From contig CALSFV010000001.1 in the NCBI GenBank assembly GCA_943737045.1, positions 2,694,001-2,758,000 on the forward strand: a stretch of 64,000 bases of DNA, given 5' to 3'. A model generated the notes under the pieces. It had not been told where the DNA came from. It worked only from the letters and a program-made list of their open reading frames with translations, and searched no databases. Made by a program: the position numbers and the translations under genes. The DNA is from Parapristionchus giblindavisi (taxonomy: Eukaryota > Nematoda > Chromadorea > Rhabditida > Diplogasteridae). The stretch's first letter is position 1; the number at the start of each line of letters is the position of its first letter. Below are positions 49,360 to 63,850 of the stretch, piece by piece.

Positions 49360-52300
49360 ACAACCACTTTCAATGACGAAAAATCATAGAAATGTATAAG
49401 GGAAAATGAATGGATTCTTAATCATATTACCATAACGTGAGTCATCGGAAGTATTAAATATTAATTCAATTTACTCAGTGTACTCAACTCAATGTCATTA
49501 ATACAGTATCCGAATGAATTTATATATCTCAAATTGTCTTATTAATCCAATGATATATGATACAAAAGTAATATATTCTAATGAAAACTCAATTAGATGA
49601 TGTATGAGTAAGTGTATAAAGGGTAAAGGAAATGGATATTAGATATTGAATGGTTTCAATAATGATTATATGTATATGAACGATGAATGAGGATAATGAA
49701 TACTATATGTAGATGTATTCATTCATATATTCTCTTCATTTCTGCTCCTTTACTACAGTCATCCTTGATATTTCTGTCTTCCTCACATTTTCCTGTTATT
49801 CATTGTCTCTATCTATTAATACTATACTGCATCTCCATTCCATATGAAGAGATCATTTCCGAATCAGAGCACGTTGAATCAACACTTAAAGAGAGAATAG
49901 CATATCTACACGTAGAGGTAGTCAGAGCCTAAAAGCTACATTTCTCATATTTAACGAGGAAATGACTTTTCTGTTGATAAAAATCGAAGAACATTTTTTT
50001 CGTGAGCATTTTTGAACGAAAACAAGTGCAAAGCAGAAAATTACTTTTTTAAAGATATTGTAATTCCATCTCCGAAGTGTTTTAGCTATCGCGAAAATAA
50101 TTGGGATTAACGAACAATGTTGAAACTTGGATTTCATGTTTCACTTCTTCTTCTTCTTCTTCATTAATTATCAAAACATTTGTAATATTATCTTTTTTGT
50201 CTTGGTAAGGGTATAATAAATCAAGCCATTCAAATACTAACATCTATACGACATCAGACTCAATCTCAATACAATTCTTTTCAATAAATCATGTTCATGA
50301 TGATTGGAATATGGTTTATCATGACAATATCGTATATTTCCCTTCGTTTCTTCATTATAAAATGACGCGATTTGTCTAGGTCTTTCTCAATTGTAATTAG
50401 AACTCTCATAAAGTAGTCCCGTATCTATATTTATTCACTTATTCTCAACACTTCAATTTGTATTTATCTTTTAATTCGCACACGTCTCGATGAATTTTGA
50501 AGTAAATGTCAACTACTGTTCTCTTTATATTCTATCTTTGGACTCCTTCCTTTCAATATCCATTTTCTGAAAACTCAGATCGATTAGGCATTTTTTCAAA
50601 CTAATCAGTATTGAAAACTTATTCTATCCATGATATTGCCTTCTCATAAGGCTAGAACGACTCTTTCCATTGTAATAGTACAAACCAGAATATGATAACT
50701 TATTCTATTCAAACCAATTCATTTTCTAGTCATCTTTTGTTCTCATGGACTAGAAGAGTTGTAAATACTATAAATCATCGTAATATAGATATGAAGGGCA
50801 ACTTCCATTTTTGATTATACCTTTACATGGCAATCATAATAAACTTAAATTGCACGTTAAGCGTGATGTTTCTCTTATGACGCAATGATTCTTGCACGTT
50901 GTATTAGTTCCGTTTAGATGAAAGAATATGACGAAGATTGATTCGAATAACTACATAATGATGATTATATCATATGATTGACTAATAGTTAATCATTCCA
51001 AATTTGTAGTTTATATCAATTGATACCTGCTTCGACGTTTTTTTCTTAAATTATTATAATTCTTATTACGAGAAAAATATAGTGACTTCTGTCGAATTAA
51101 AGACAATGAAAGAATGAGAGAGATTGAAAGAATAAATAAAAAGAAAAGAACTAATTCTTCTATTAAGCATCCTTCTTTTCTGCTAAATAAGACACTAAAC
51201 TCTGCCTCATTCGAAAGATTCAAAATAGTTCGTCCAAATCCTAAACGGAGTTTTTTTCTATTACCTACCGTAATTTACCCATTTCGAAGATCATTGAGAT
51301 GACTAATATGGATATATCATTCGTTAACTTGTCCTTCTCTTAAGATGTTTCATAGTCCAGTAATTAACAGTTGAATGTACCTAATCTCTGTTCATCTTTC
51401 ATCCATCTCATCATTCATCTATTCTCCACCTCTTTATTCATATGATTAATGACTCGTCTTTCTTCCAATCGGAACATGAACGATAGAGTATATTCTTTCT
51501 CTTTCTATTCTATATAATCTTCGCCTCCTTTTACTCCCATCATACCTACCTCATCTAACGTTTCTTATTCATACAAATACTTTGAATTAGTATGGTCTAC
51601 GCTTATATTATCTCTTTTTTTATCGTGAACTTCAAGTTTCGATATTTGCTAAGTCTTTCAATAGAACGGTGATTGAATCTTTTTTTCTAAATTGAAAAGT
51701 CGAATCTTTTCCGTAAACAAATACAAATGAAATGAATGAACAATGGAGCACATTTAGTATAATGAAAATGGGTCAATCTGAGCTGAAAAATGAATAAATG
51801 TGAATGTAGTTTCATCTATTACAAAAGTAGAGTCTTTGTTAAACAATGACAATTCTAGTGCCTTCCAGAAAATTGATGTGGTGTTAAATTCATGGAAAGG
51901 TAGATGTAAAAGTGGAAAGCTTTAATTTTGTGATTGTAAAAGTAGTTGGAAAGTAGCATAATTTCGTGATTGGCAAACTTTTACAATAAAAACCCTTCGC
52001 GCTCGTGTTGGATTGCTGCTTTTTCAACTACTTTTACAATCACAAAATTAACACTATTTTTCATTTTTCCATTTTCCAAGATTTTAACACCGCATTAGAA
52101 AAAATTTTGTGCGATTAGGTGATGTTTCGATTTTAATTAATTTTTTTAATATACAATAATGATGAGATATAAACAATTATAAAAAATGCAGTCATTCAAA
52201 GAAGTAATTCGTAAGCATAAAGGTGTACCTTTATCTAAGCCCTTGCGAGTGTTTTGTTGAAAATTTGAAATTATAAAATTTAAGCCTTTGAAGTTGAAAC

Positions 52301-53890
52301 CCGTTATTTTGAAGACTAAGAGGATTATACATTCATATTCAATAAACATGGAAAATGTTCATAATCATGTATTCTTTTAGAGAACATCTCAACCAATTAT
52401 GTGAAGTCTCTAACAATTTATCAATTGAATCTTGATTAGATCCATTTATCTTCAAAAATGAGTTCTCTTTCTCAACACGAACTTATGAAAAACTGCCTAG
52501 CTCTATGGTGATTTGACTATCTAATTAGGATACACTATAATTCTAGAAGTTTTCAACATTTGTTCATGTAGATTTATAATCCTTTTGATGTTCTAATCGG
52601 ATGATATTTCTATAATTTCAACTAAGATTCTCTTATTGGATTGATCTCAAAATAGGATTTCTTCATTCGAAATCATAGTCACAACGTGTTGCCCTCTTTC
52701 ACTGTTTAGGTCTTCCATAGAGTACAAATAACCCCCAACATAGTAGATATCTGAGAAATACTTCAGACGAGCTTTGGAAGATGTTGAAACGATTCCTTGA
52801 TACTCTCAATAATCTATCAATAATTTTGAAATAGCATAAATTTACAGAGAGATAAAGTTTTCATTAGAACATCTAGAATTAAATTGGTCGTATGTGTAAT
52901 TCTGTAGGTATTTTCATGAATAGATTAAATGAAAAGATGATAATCTAAAAATGATTATGTGTTGTAAGATTGTACAATGTTCATTGTGGAGTACTCTTGA
53001 AAACTGACTTCATTTCAAAATCTTTTTGAGTGCTTTGAAGAGTTGAAGATTTTTGTAAAATTTAATCAGAAAAATACTGTTTTGTCACAACTGTCGTGCA
53101 AGATAAATAAAATAGCATGGCCATTCCAAGAAAGATTGATTTCTATTTAGATAAGTGAAATAGTGAGTGTCAACACGTGTATTAGAATGAATGAATAGTT
53201 CAACTTCAAGTTCATATTATACGTGATAAAGTGATAAACTCATCTAATTCATCTTATTCTTATCAAATCTTATTCAATCTCAACATTCATTCTAATTAAC
53301 ATATGAAGTACTCTCATAAGGAGACATTTCACTCCCACGTCTCCACTTTCACACATCAAACCTCTTCATCTCCTTATCTACTACTTTCATTCATAATATC
53401 ATGAATGATATCTTATCATATACTAAGAATACGTTTGTTCATCTCCAACCCATATAGGTCTTCACTAGATCTCTCATAACTCCTCCCATTTCTTTCACAA
53501 TGTGACTCAAATTTTTTTTAAGAGAAGGTACCTTCACTATCTTTCCTTCTATATCATCATTCTCTCACATTTTATATTATTCATTCATCCATTCATTCAT
53601 ACAGTATCTAATTGACGTCGATTTCATCTGAATCCCATTGTCATCTTCTATTGTATTCAATTCATTCTTATTGTCAATATCTCAATTGCCCACTGAAACT
53701 GCCACTAATCGTCTTTTTCTTCAACTATTTTCATCTTCAATTCTTCCTTTTTTAGATTCTTTCTTTCTTCTTTCGTATCTTTCCATTCTTTCTCCAAGTT
53801 TGCCTTAGATTCAAATCTTTAAATGTATCCAATATCACTTTCACTTATTCTTCATTCTTCTATTAGTCGTCTACCGTACTCTACTTCCTC
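49360..53890. other. 4.5 kb without a supported gene
   Basis: AT-rich DNA. A plus-strand frame near 49850-49920 reads EEIISESEHVESTLKERIAY before a GTAGTC donor and could be an exon, but nothing joins it. A MITE-like element lies at 51877-52094. No RNA gene recognised. Part of it presumably holds the promoter of the neuropeptide gene. Confidence 0.4.
51877..52094. mobile_element. 218-bp MITE related in its ends to 11703-12067
   Basis: Ends TGTGGTGTTAAATTCATGG and CCAAGATTTTAACACCGCA are imperfectly complementary; ATTGTAAAAGTAGTTG and CAACTACTTTTACAAT pair inside. The terminal TGTGGTGTTA equals that of the element at 11703. Flanks TGA and TTA fit a three-base TNA target with one change. Confidence 0.6.
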
Positions 53891-53896
53891 ATTCAG
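53891..53896 (+). promoter_or_regulatory. trans-splice acceptor of the neuropeptide gene
   Basis: ATTCAG preceded by a pyrimidine-rich stretch (CTCTACTTCCTC) and located 8 bases before the ATG, with no upstream exon. Typical spacing for spliced-leader addition. Inferred. Confidence 0.5.
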
Positions 53897-53904
53897 GGTA
53901 CACC

Positions 53905-54846
53905 ATGAGGACGATCATTCTAGTATTTCTCACAATTCTTGCGGTGTATACTGTATCTGCCAAGTATGTATTGATTTGTATTTTATTAAGATAACATTGA
54001 ATATAATTGGGTCTATATTTGGAAAATACTTTGTTGATACATCTAGACCTGACTCAAAGTAGATATTTTGAATTAGAAGCCATTTGATAAGTCTAGTCAT
54101 AATGTCGAATATGTATATCTTATGGTGCATGGGATATTAGTTACACTTTCAAAGATTTGAATGATGACCGCTTCTTATGAAATAAATATTGATTATTGAT
54201 CATTTGTGATGATTCTATTGAATATTAGACAAAGTTTATGGTAGATGAAATGAAATTTGATATGAATTCAACTTAATTTCAGTGTGAATGATGACATATT
54301 GGAAATGATCGAAAGGGAAGATGAAGTGTAAGTTTATATTTAGTTAATTAATATATAGACATTGTATGAAGATATTTTCAGTGGAGATAGACGATATGAT
54401 ACACGATTTCTGAATGAAGCATATAGAAAAAGAGGAGATCCAAGGTTAGAGTTATACTTGATATGAACTCTTTATATTCTTATTGGTTTATCTTTTGATT
54501 TCATTTCAGAATGTTCTCTGCTGCATTCGGAAAAAGAGCCGATCCTAGGTATTACGATAACATTTTCCATATTTCAATTATTGCATAACAGAATAGTTTG
54601 GCTTCTCTCAATTTGATATATGATAGCTATAAAAAGTTGTTTATTAATAAAGTATCATTAATTTAGAATGTTCTCGGGTGCTTTTGGTAAACGATCTGAT
54701 CCAAGAATGTTGAGTGCTGCATTTGGAAAGAGACATGATCCAAGGTAGATCAAGTTATTAGTTTATTGATTAGTTGATATCAAACTATTTCCAGAATGTT
54801 CTCTGGAGCTTTCGGTAAACGTTCAGAGAAATCACTAGAAGAATGA
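53905..54846 (+). CDS. amidated neuropeptide precursor, DPRMFSGAF-amide type
   Basis: Exons 53905-53963, 54283-54327, 54382-54444, 54510-54548, 54667-54744 and 54795-54846, phases consistent. Signal peptide MRTIILVFLTILAVYTVSA, an acidic spacer (DDILEMIEREDEVGDRR), then a KR site and four peptides, each ending in GKR, the amidation plus dibasic cleavage signal: GDPRMFSAAF, ADPRMFSGAF, SDPRMLSAAF, HDPRMFSGAF. The tail is SEKSLEE. The peptides are closest, from memory, to the DDPRMFTSSF-amide peptides of the nematode NLP-7-type precursors; I do not assign orthology. Expected to be made in neurons, processed by proprotein convertase and amidating enzymes, and to act on G-protein-coupled receptors. 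Introns 3, 4 and 5 all interrupt the same Arg codon (AG|A) of DPR. Confidence 0.9.
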
Positions 54847-57800
54847 ATTTTATCTCTCATAGTCATTGGGTAAATCAATATTTTCTCATGTAAATATTTC
54901 CTTGACTCTCCTCTAGTTTATTCAAAATGATAAGTCAATAGATGAATAGAGTTTACTCTTTTCTTTCTTCGAGGCTCGCTAGAATTATTGATAGTTTGAG
55001 TAGTTTAAACATTATGTAATATGTAGACTTCTTTCTTATGGAATCATCTTCCTATACAAACAATTCTTCTAGACTACTTTCAGGGACCCGTGAGAATTAT
55101 TGATTAATTCCCCTCCTTCACTTTACCACGACATAATTCAGTTACATTCCAATCAATCAATAATATCTCTCCAATCTTTACTTCAATTGTATTGATTTAT
55201 AAGTGAAGACGACGTATCTTCTTTGTCAGAATGAATAAAGGATCTACGAGTTTGAATGAATATAATTGAACCATTCTTTATTTCAATTATTGATTGAAAT
55301 TCATCTTCCACTGCCACTTCAAAATTGTATGAAATCTGTTCAGAATTAGATGAAGAACACTTGAGGGTTGTATAAATATTTAAAATGTATGAAACTGTTG
55401 ATTCAATTAATCATTAAGATGACTTTACAATATAGATTGAACTAGTCGTCATTTCCTTTTTCTTTGATTACGTTCAGTATATTTGAAAGTTCTTATTGTC
55501 TTGAATACAAATAATAAATATTATGACGAAAAGAGTAGAAATAATTGAGGAGAGACTGGATGGGTAGTAATTATAAAAAAGGGTAGACGAAATTAAACGA
55601 ACTTTCTCGAAAAATGTATACTTTCTTTAATTGTACATGATATTCGTCGTGTGGAAAAGATCGGGGAATTCATCGTGAGAAAGTAATATTAGAATATATG
55701 AGAGGATGAGGGTGGGAATGATTAAAGAAGATATGAAATCTTTACCAAACCATGCCTTTACTGATTGCTTTTCACAAAAATGTGTATGAAAGAAGCGGAT
55801 ATTTTTGTTATGAGCCATTTATAACAGAAAACAGACCCATATATCTATAAGAGAGTTCATCTCAATAAAGTTAACTATTTGTTATTATTCTAAATCATTA
55901 TGTACTCATAGTAAATTGTATCATCTTAAGTGGAATATTACTTTTACAGTGGGAGAATTATTGACAGTGGATATCATGGGAACATTTCCAATTGGTAATC
56001 GCTATTTATATACTATTTACCGTCATTATTTCTACACTATTGACGTAATGAAAAGATTGAGATCATTAAATGAAGTGTCCCTTCTTTGTGATGACCTTTC
56101 CATTCTTATCAGTAAAAGTGAAATGATCTGCAAATGAAATCAGTGCAAACTATGCTCATTTGAAAATATCATTCATTATCCTATACTAAATGTACACACA
56201 TTCAAAAAAATTCTGCTTGTTGATCAAGTCAATCCTTTCCTAACTATAAAGTCATGACGGAGTCACTTAAAAAATAGTTTTCTTAAGAAAAAAGCAATGT
56301 ATGGGTGATGTGTCTATCATATTGAATTGATATCAATGATTGATAAGAAGTCTGTATTGACGTAATCAAAGAAATACAATGAATAATTTAATGATAGTTC
56401 TCATACTTCATTCAATCATATATGAGGTAACGATATTTCAAACGTTTTGGGTATCAAGTTTTTGTTATACGAAAGACACACTGGTGATAAACATAGAGAG
56501 TAACACATGATATACGTATACAAGTACTTAAATGGTCGATGTCATGAGATTGGTTCGATGTTCCTTCAAAGGAGTTTGAAGTGTCAATTATCTTATCATA
56601 TTATTTCTCTTTTTATTCATGATGATCATTGTAAACTGAAGAAATTCCGTGATGTTCACACCCACAAAATAACAATTTGTTCATAAATTTCCCACTTTTT
56701 AACCATTTAACGATTTGTGTGTTCTTTTAAAAGTCAATATCCATCGTTCCAATACATATGTCCTCCTTGTCATTTTTGATCACTATTCCGTTGTTTGTGA
56801 TCCAATATCGATATAAATTGGATTGATATATTACAGTATATTCTATACAAACCTACTAAAAATGAAAAGAAAGAGTTGACTGCAAAAAAAGTTATGTTTG
56901 AAAAATCAAAATATGATAGAATATTAGGAAGCACTGCAAGAACTAATTGGTTATCAATATCACATGAATTGCATTATTTGTGAAAAAAAGGAACACTTCA
57001 AAACCACCACAAAAGATTGAAATTTTTGCATTAACCTATTATTTCCTCACTTTCTCGGTGTTGTTTTGCAGTAAATATGTTTTATTTAAATATTTATTGT
57101 TAGTAATTTGATGTTCTCAAAGTCAGAAGAATAAAACAAGAGAAGATAAAAGAGTGTGCAAAAGATAAAAAGAGTAATCTCTTCTTCTCTGTTCTCTTCT
57201 GATCTTAAGATAGATACAATTCTATTCATGATATGATAGTTATTGAATATGATTGATAGTATAGTACATGACTATAATCCATAGATCATATTATCCATTG
57301 ATAAGAGAATAGTCTCTCTTACCTTTCATCCTTCATTCTTCTTCCTCTTCTTCATTCATTCTATTCTATCATCTCTCTCAACTCAAATATCAGCTGATTA
57401 TCATTTTGTACTCTATACAGTTCATATTTTCATTATCATTGCATTTTATCCCTGTGTTTGTGTTCGACATTGCAATTTTCTCAATTTGTCATATTTTTGT
57501 ATTCATTTTTCGCTGCCACCAACGCAGATAAATATTATTAATTTCTCCAAATGACTAAATAATTCGACTCACCATATATTGTTTATTAGGATGAGTATTA
57601 TTGTATACGATACTCTCACTATCTCCACTCTCCATTTGTGTCTAGGGTCATCTTGAATCTGTCAATGAAAATGAATGAATTGTCATAGAATAAAAAGAGA
57701 ACCATTTGATTGAATCAAATGAACATCGTCCTAAGAGAACGAAAGTGAATGAAAGAATAAAAGAGATAAGGATATCTTTCATCATCCTAGATCAATTCAG

Positions 57801-58086
57801 GATATGGGAACAGTTCAGGATTACTGTAATGGGGGTATTTCCTCAATGATCAAATTGTGTGTATGATTGAGTACAAGAATGTAGTGAGAATAGAGTGATG
57901 GTCGAAGAAGTAATCTCTTCACTTCTCATGTTCACTATGCCATTAAATGTACTATTATTTGCAACGACTATCTGTGTATTGTCTGTGTCATGCATTTCTT
58001 CTCCCTTTACTATCAACTTTAATCATGTTATTCACGATGTTCAATACACTCTCACCACCTTCCCAACTATAACCCAATGGCATAAA
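54847..58086. other. 3.2 kb without a supported gene
   Basis: AT-rich, with several short frames on both strands lacking splice context or family signal. Nothing supported. Confidence 0.4.
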
Positions 58087-59088
58087 TGAACGAAAACTCT
58101 TCCAGGCCCCCTTCTATGACTGGCACACTTGTGCGATTTAGTGACGGCCTCAAGGCAGAAGTGGACTGGAAAATTCGCCACCGGCGAGCCGGATTAGAAG
58201 CTCCGCCCCTCGAACTTTCGTCTTCTCAATCATCGAAATTCTGCTTTTTCAAGGTTTACACTTAACTTAAAGAACTTGTGACTAGATTCATGAACATCTA
58301 TTATCCTCGGGATCTTTCCCATCTTATTCTTATCTATTATTTCATCATGTGATTCGATCCTTTATCATTTCCCCTTTCATCTATCGTTCATTTCGTGCAA
58401 TTTCCATTCAAAATGTTCAGCTTTTGGTCATATTTGATTCTTTTCTATACTCTCTTTCTTCTTCTCTTCATTCACTTTCCGTTCTCGTCTCCGTTCAATA
58501 TTATGACGTACATTCCCCTCTCTTGTTCTCTCACAGCGGAAAAGAGCGCGAGCGCTTTAAATAAACACAAGTAACACAGTAAGAATGTAAGACGTATTCG
58601 TTATTTTAAGCGTGCATTGAGTGAAGATTCAAGACGATACGATAACGACGGGTCAGAGGGAAGAAGTTATACTTCTTCGGCCACGGCCATTCGTCCCTTA
58701 TCTCTTGACGGGGTAAGTCTTTATTTCACTTATGACAATTAAGTATATTTAATTATGCAATATGTTATGATCTATTGATCTGAATTTGACTATGTAAATA
58801 TATTTCAAAATAGTGATTTGATTAGTATGATATTGTTTATTGTCTGTTTATTGGTTAAATTGTTATGTCCCTATTATTAAGTACTTTCTATTGTGCGATA
58901 AGCTTGCACTCTACATAACAAGAGTCACTTCCATTTGATTATTCATTGTATTATAGGTGGGAAGGGAGTGTGTAGTATCTCCATATACTCGATCAAATAG
59001 TTCAGAAGGAGTATCAGCTAGATCTCCAGCCACTCCTTCATTTCTATTCGACGAATCTGATCATTACATATACACACATGTAAGTCTA
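58087..59088 (+). CDS. possible N-terminal exons of a longer galactokinase isoform or a separate gene
   Basis: 58087-58251 encodes MNENSSRPPSMTGTLVRFSD, GLKAEVDWKIRHRRAGLEAP and PLELSSSQSSKFCFFK before a GTTTAC donor. About 58581-58711 reads VRRIRYFKRALSEDSRRYDN then SATAIRPLSLDG before GTAAGT. 58957-59080 reads VGRECVVSPYTRSNSSEGVS then FLFDESDHYIYTH before GTAAGT. The last two join in phase 0 to one another and to the exon at 59584. The first does not join the second cleanly. Low-complexity, serine-rich, unlike galactokinase; it may be a regulatory extension or an upstream gene. Confidence 0.45.
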
Positions 59089-59583
59089 TTTCTATGATTG
59101 ATCATTGATGTTGTTTCATTGGTAATTGTCGTTAAAAGATGAACTAAAGAGATTATCTCTGTACTAAGGAACATTTAATCTCTTTCTCTACTGTGTAGAT
59201 TGAACATCTATTTGTGAATGAATATTGATTGATAGATATCATTCAAAAGTATTATCTTTTATCCTCCGATGGTTGAACCTTCCTCTCTTTATGTGTAATG
59301 CGAAGAGGAAGAGTCAAGAGAGAGATAGAGAGGCAGGGGGGGGGTTCTTCTTCTTATCCTTCTGCTAATGTCTATCGTTTCCTCATGTTCTCTCTATCAC
59401 TATAAGGTTCCGTGTGTCACGTTTACACTTTCATTCATTCTATATGCATAAAATGAGAATGGAATGGTAATGATACAGACTATAACTATATTTCATGTAT
59501 TATAATATAAATATGAGGGAAATAGATAAACAATGAGAACATTAAGAATGAAAATATGAAGTGAATCATGCATTCCATTACAG

Positions 59584-62500
59584 ATGACCATGGCTGAATT
59601 TGCTATAGGAGATGATGTAGAAGAAGAGATTCCATCACAATTGGAAGAAGTAGAAGAAGCTGATAATATCATTCAACATAAAAGAGTATGTTATATCTAA
59701 TCATTCGATCAAAAAGAGCGTGAAGAGCATTGACGAACTGAATATTAGAGATAGTTAAGATCTATTTGTAACACAAAATCAACGGTGCGATATTTAAAAA
59801 AAGATTCAGATGATTTATTATTCTGATAGTGAGCGATTTGCCTGTGGTATTGAACTAGGGGTGAGAGAAAGTAGTGAACTGCGATCTTGATGCTATAGCC
59901 ACATATTTTTATTCCATTTAATCTGTAATTATTAAAAGAACTATGGAAATAAATGAAAGTGTTTACTTTCGTCCTCAGCTCTTATCTTTCGTTCATAATT
60001 TTTAGGAACGATTTTGTTTTGTCCTTCTTTATACTATGACTAAATCATTAGAATACATCAAACGAAAAAACAATCAGGACATCGTTATCATTCCTTTATC
60101 ATTTACTTTATTTTGACACCTTTGATGATTTTGCCTGCAGTTTCACTTTAAGAATCGTGCACGTTCTAGTCCTCGTTTTAGTATTTCATCCTTTTTTTAA
60201 ATATGAAAGTTCTATATAGAAAAAACGACGAGGGTGCCGAAAATGTATGATGTCACTGAGAAGAAGAAGTGTATGGTAGGGAACTAGAAAGTAGTGCCGA
60301 TAGAAGAAGATGATGAAGAATGAGATGGGAATATGGGATATCGAATGACAAGATGAAACTATTCAAACTATTCATTCTATGAACTAAACTATGTAATAAT
60401 ATTATTAATATATTGCCAAGCTTGGATATGAAGACAATCATTCATTTAAGCAATCGATTTGTCATTTATTATTGATTTATTGATCGATTGTAGGCTACAG
60501 TACGTGAGGCACATGAGATGTTCGTTACCGTATTCGGATGTACACCATTGAATGAACTGAGGTGAGGGAATATTGTAGATCATGTATGGTATCTTACTAA
60601 TCGATAATCAGTTATTCATTCTATTGATTTGTGGGTAGAGCAAGAAATTGTTTGCAATTTGTTCTAATGTTTTATTGACATTGTTTTCCAATTGTTTGTT
60701 TCAGATATTTGACTTTCAACTTATTATTTGATAAACATCGAAAGAAGTTAATTCATTTGAGATTCGATAATGGCTGTATAATATTATTGATTACAGAGCA
60801 TCAGTAGCACCTGGACGAGTTAATCTAATAGGAGAACATGTTGATTATTGTGATGGATTTGTTCTACCTATGGTGAGTTATTCTTCATTGTATTCTGTCA
60901 TGATGAAAACATACGTGGTCAATCCTACAGGTAAACTTTAGATGAATGTCTCAACCAATCTAATTGTAAGTCATTGAAATGCAAAACTGTTGTGAGATGA
61001 TTTCTTTAAAATTTGTTTCTTTTTTGCCTATGCAGGTATCCATGCAGTCAATGGTGAATTGTGGTTCATTCAATGTTTATAATAGCTTAATATTCTAAAA
61101 GATTGATTTATACTCAATCCATTCTATTATAGGCCATACCTTTATACACTGCTGTCATAGGAAGGAAAGCTGCTGATCAATCAAGAGGTTTGTATCTATA
61201 TTTATTCATACATTTTAATAGTAGAAACTTATAATTTATTGAACTTAATACGGATATTTGCTGTATCATACTTAATTTAACTTTAATTTGTTTTCGATCA
61301 TTTAATATTTGATTCTACAAGATTTTCAGTTACTTTGTAGGCTACATGGAGGTTCACTCAGTTCATTTCAATCAAACAATCAAGATTCGATCTCCTTATC
61401 AAAAAGGAAAAGATACAGTATGTTTTTCATTTTCATATTTATTTCTTTATCTTCTTTACTTTCTTCAGTACTTTAAGCACAACATTAGTCAAGACGAGAT
61501 AATAAATTGAATATACTTACAGTATCCCCAATGGGTACGGTACGTACAGGGAGTAATCGCACTTATCGATTCGCCCTCTCTACCGTGTCTAGATATCGTC
61601 ATTCACTCACATATCCCTCCAGGTTATTGATTATCTCCTGAAGTGATTATTGATCGATCGATAATTATCAAAGTATGAAATAAAACCTGTGAGTATTTGA
61701 TCTCCAACAATAATATCGATCGTCTAGTAATCTTGATGAAATTATGAAATTGATGAAATTTCCTAGGCAAAGTTGAGTATTTCATTATGTAGAATTGTGT
61801 AAATAGAGATAGTTATGAAGTAATTGTTGATCTATTGATTAAGTTATGTTTATTATGTATTGGTAATTATTGATTATATGACAGGATCATCATTATCATC
61901 ATCAGCAGCACTTGAACTATCTGTTCTATATCTAATCATGGAATTCCTTCCTGAATGTATGTATTCATTGATTGATATTTACTATTCCCTTTATCATATA
62001 ATAATCTTCATTAGTTTATTCTTCAGCTGAACGTCTCTCCACTATTGAAGCTGCTCTATTGTGTCAGAAGGCAGAACATCTCTATGCGGGTATCCCTTTT
62101 TTCATTAAAAAAAAGATGTTTATTTGTTGTAAACCAATCAATATTATCGGCTAAATAATATATAATTATGTTAATGAGCATTATTTAAGGTATGCCTTGT
62201 GGTATCATGGATCAATTAGTCATTGCAGCAGCTAAAAATCAACGAGCATTGAAGATTGATTGCCTGTCAGTTTTAAGTTTTACATATTCTTTATAATCCA
62301 ATAATTATATCATCACATAATGCGATCTCTTTATTCTTCTCATCTATTTTAATTATATATTTATCTCATTAGATGGAATAATAATGCTATGAGAGGTCTT
62401 AACTAACTCATCTTTCAGTTCTCTCGAATATGAATCAATACCAATGTCAATTGCTCATGATGTCGTCTTTCTTGTCACGAATAGTGGAGTTAAGGTATAC

Positions 62501-63794
62501 TGTATATTGATTGATTCTTCTTTCATATCTGTTCTTATACGTGGATAGGGTACATTTAGACAATTGCATGGGTGACTGTCAAATAAAATAACTTTTGGTC
62601 AATGCATACGGTGATTACTCTTTTTCTATTAACAATCTACTTGACGGATTAGGCAATTAACTATGCATTGTTCCTTTGATTAGAGATTTGAAGGGTCACA
62701 TACATCCTTTGGATATATCCAGTCCATGATTATTCAGAGCGATAGTATTATAGTATTTCATATGTATTTCTTCACATGTAACACTTTCATCGAAGTTTCA
62801 TAATACGAAAAGAATTCGACTATAAAATTTAGAATATTACATTACTTTATGTAAACTGTAATGGGTATAAATAAAGTTTATTGTTTAATTGGCAACATGC
62901 GATATTATTAAAAAAAATTTTTCAGCATGCATTAGCAACGAGTGAATATGCTAAACGAAGAAGTGATGTCGATAGAGCGGTCAAATTGTATGTTGTCTAT
63001 TATCTTTTGAAGTAGTATTCATACTACCGTATGACTGGGAGTATTGATTGAATCTTGATTCGTTGTAGGATTGGAGCTAATTCATGGAGAGATGTCAATG
63101 AGGAACTATTGAAACAACGTTCATCTAGTCTGACTGGTGAAGGAGATATGATGTTTGATCGTGCAACACATGTGGTACGGTATTTGATAATTGATTATCG
63201 ATTTATTGATTGTATTGTAGGTTGGTGAGATAGCTCGTACAGTGGAAGCAGCTAATGCATTACTTGATAATAATATTCTACTCTTTGGACGACTAATGAC
63301 AGATAGTCATGAATCACTCAAGTATATTATATTTATTATTCATTTATTGATTGACCTTCCTCGTCCCGTTTAACGTGATAAGAAGAACCCAACACCATAC
63401 CTTTCTAATAGAGGGATTAATTATTTGATTTTATTATTGTAGATATTGATTGATTCTTGAAACACACTACTTTAATATCTCTTTTCAGACGTAAATACTC
63501 GGTATCATGTGCAGAATTGGATGAACTAGTAGAGATTGCACTATCAGTTGAAGGAGTATTTGGAGCAAGAATGACTGGAGGTACGGTAGATGAACTTATA
63601 TCAGAGTATCGTGAAGTGACTTATTAATATCTTTGTCTAGGTGGATTCGGTGGATGCACTGTATCAATGGTACGTAGAGATGCAGTCGATAATCTGAAAG
63701 CTGAAATAAAGGTGAGAATTGATTTCATCATATTGATATTATATCGAAAGTCTTAAATGTAATGAATCTTAAAGTGATGATTCGAAACTAAAAA

Positions 63795-63850
<56 letters not shown>

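Noticed and set aside
57895..58089. Open frame with a hydrophobic start upstream of the galactokinase region
   Set aside because: No acceptor or trans-splice site in front, and it overlaps a better candidate start at 58087.
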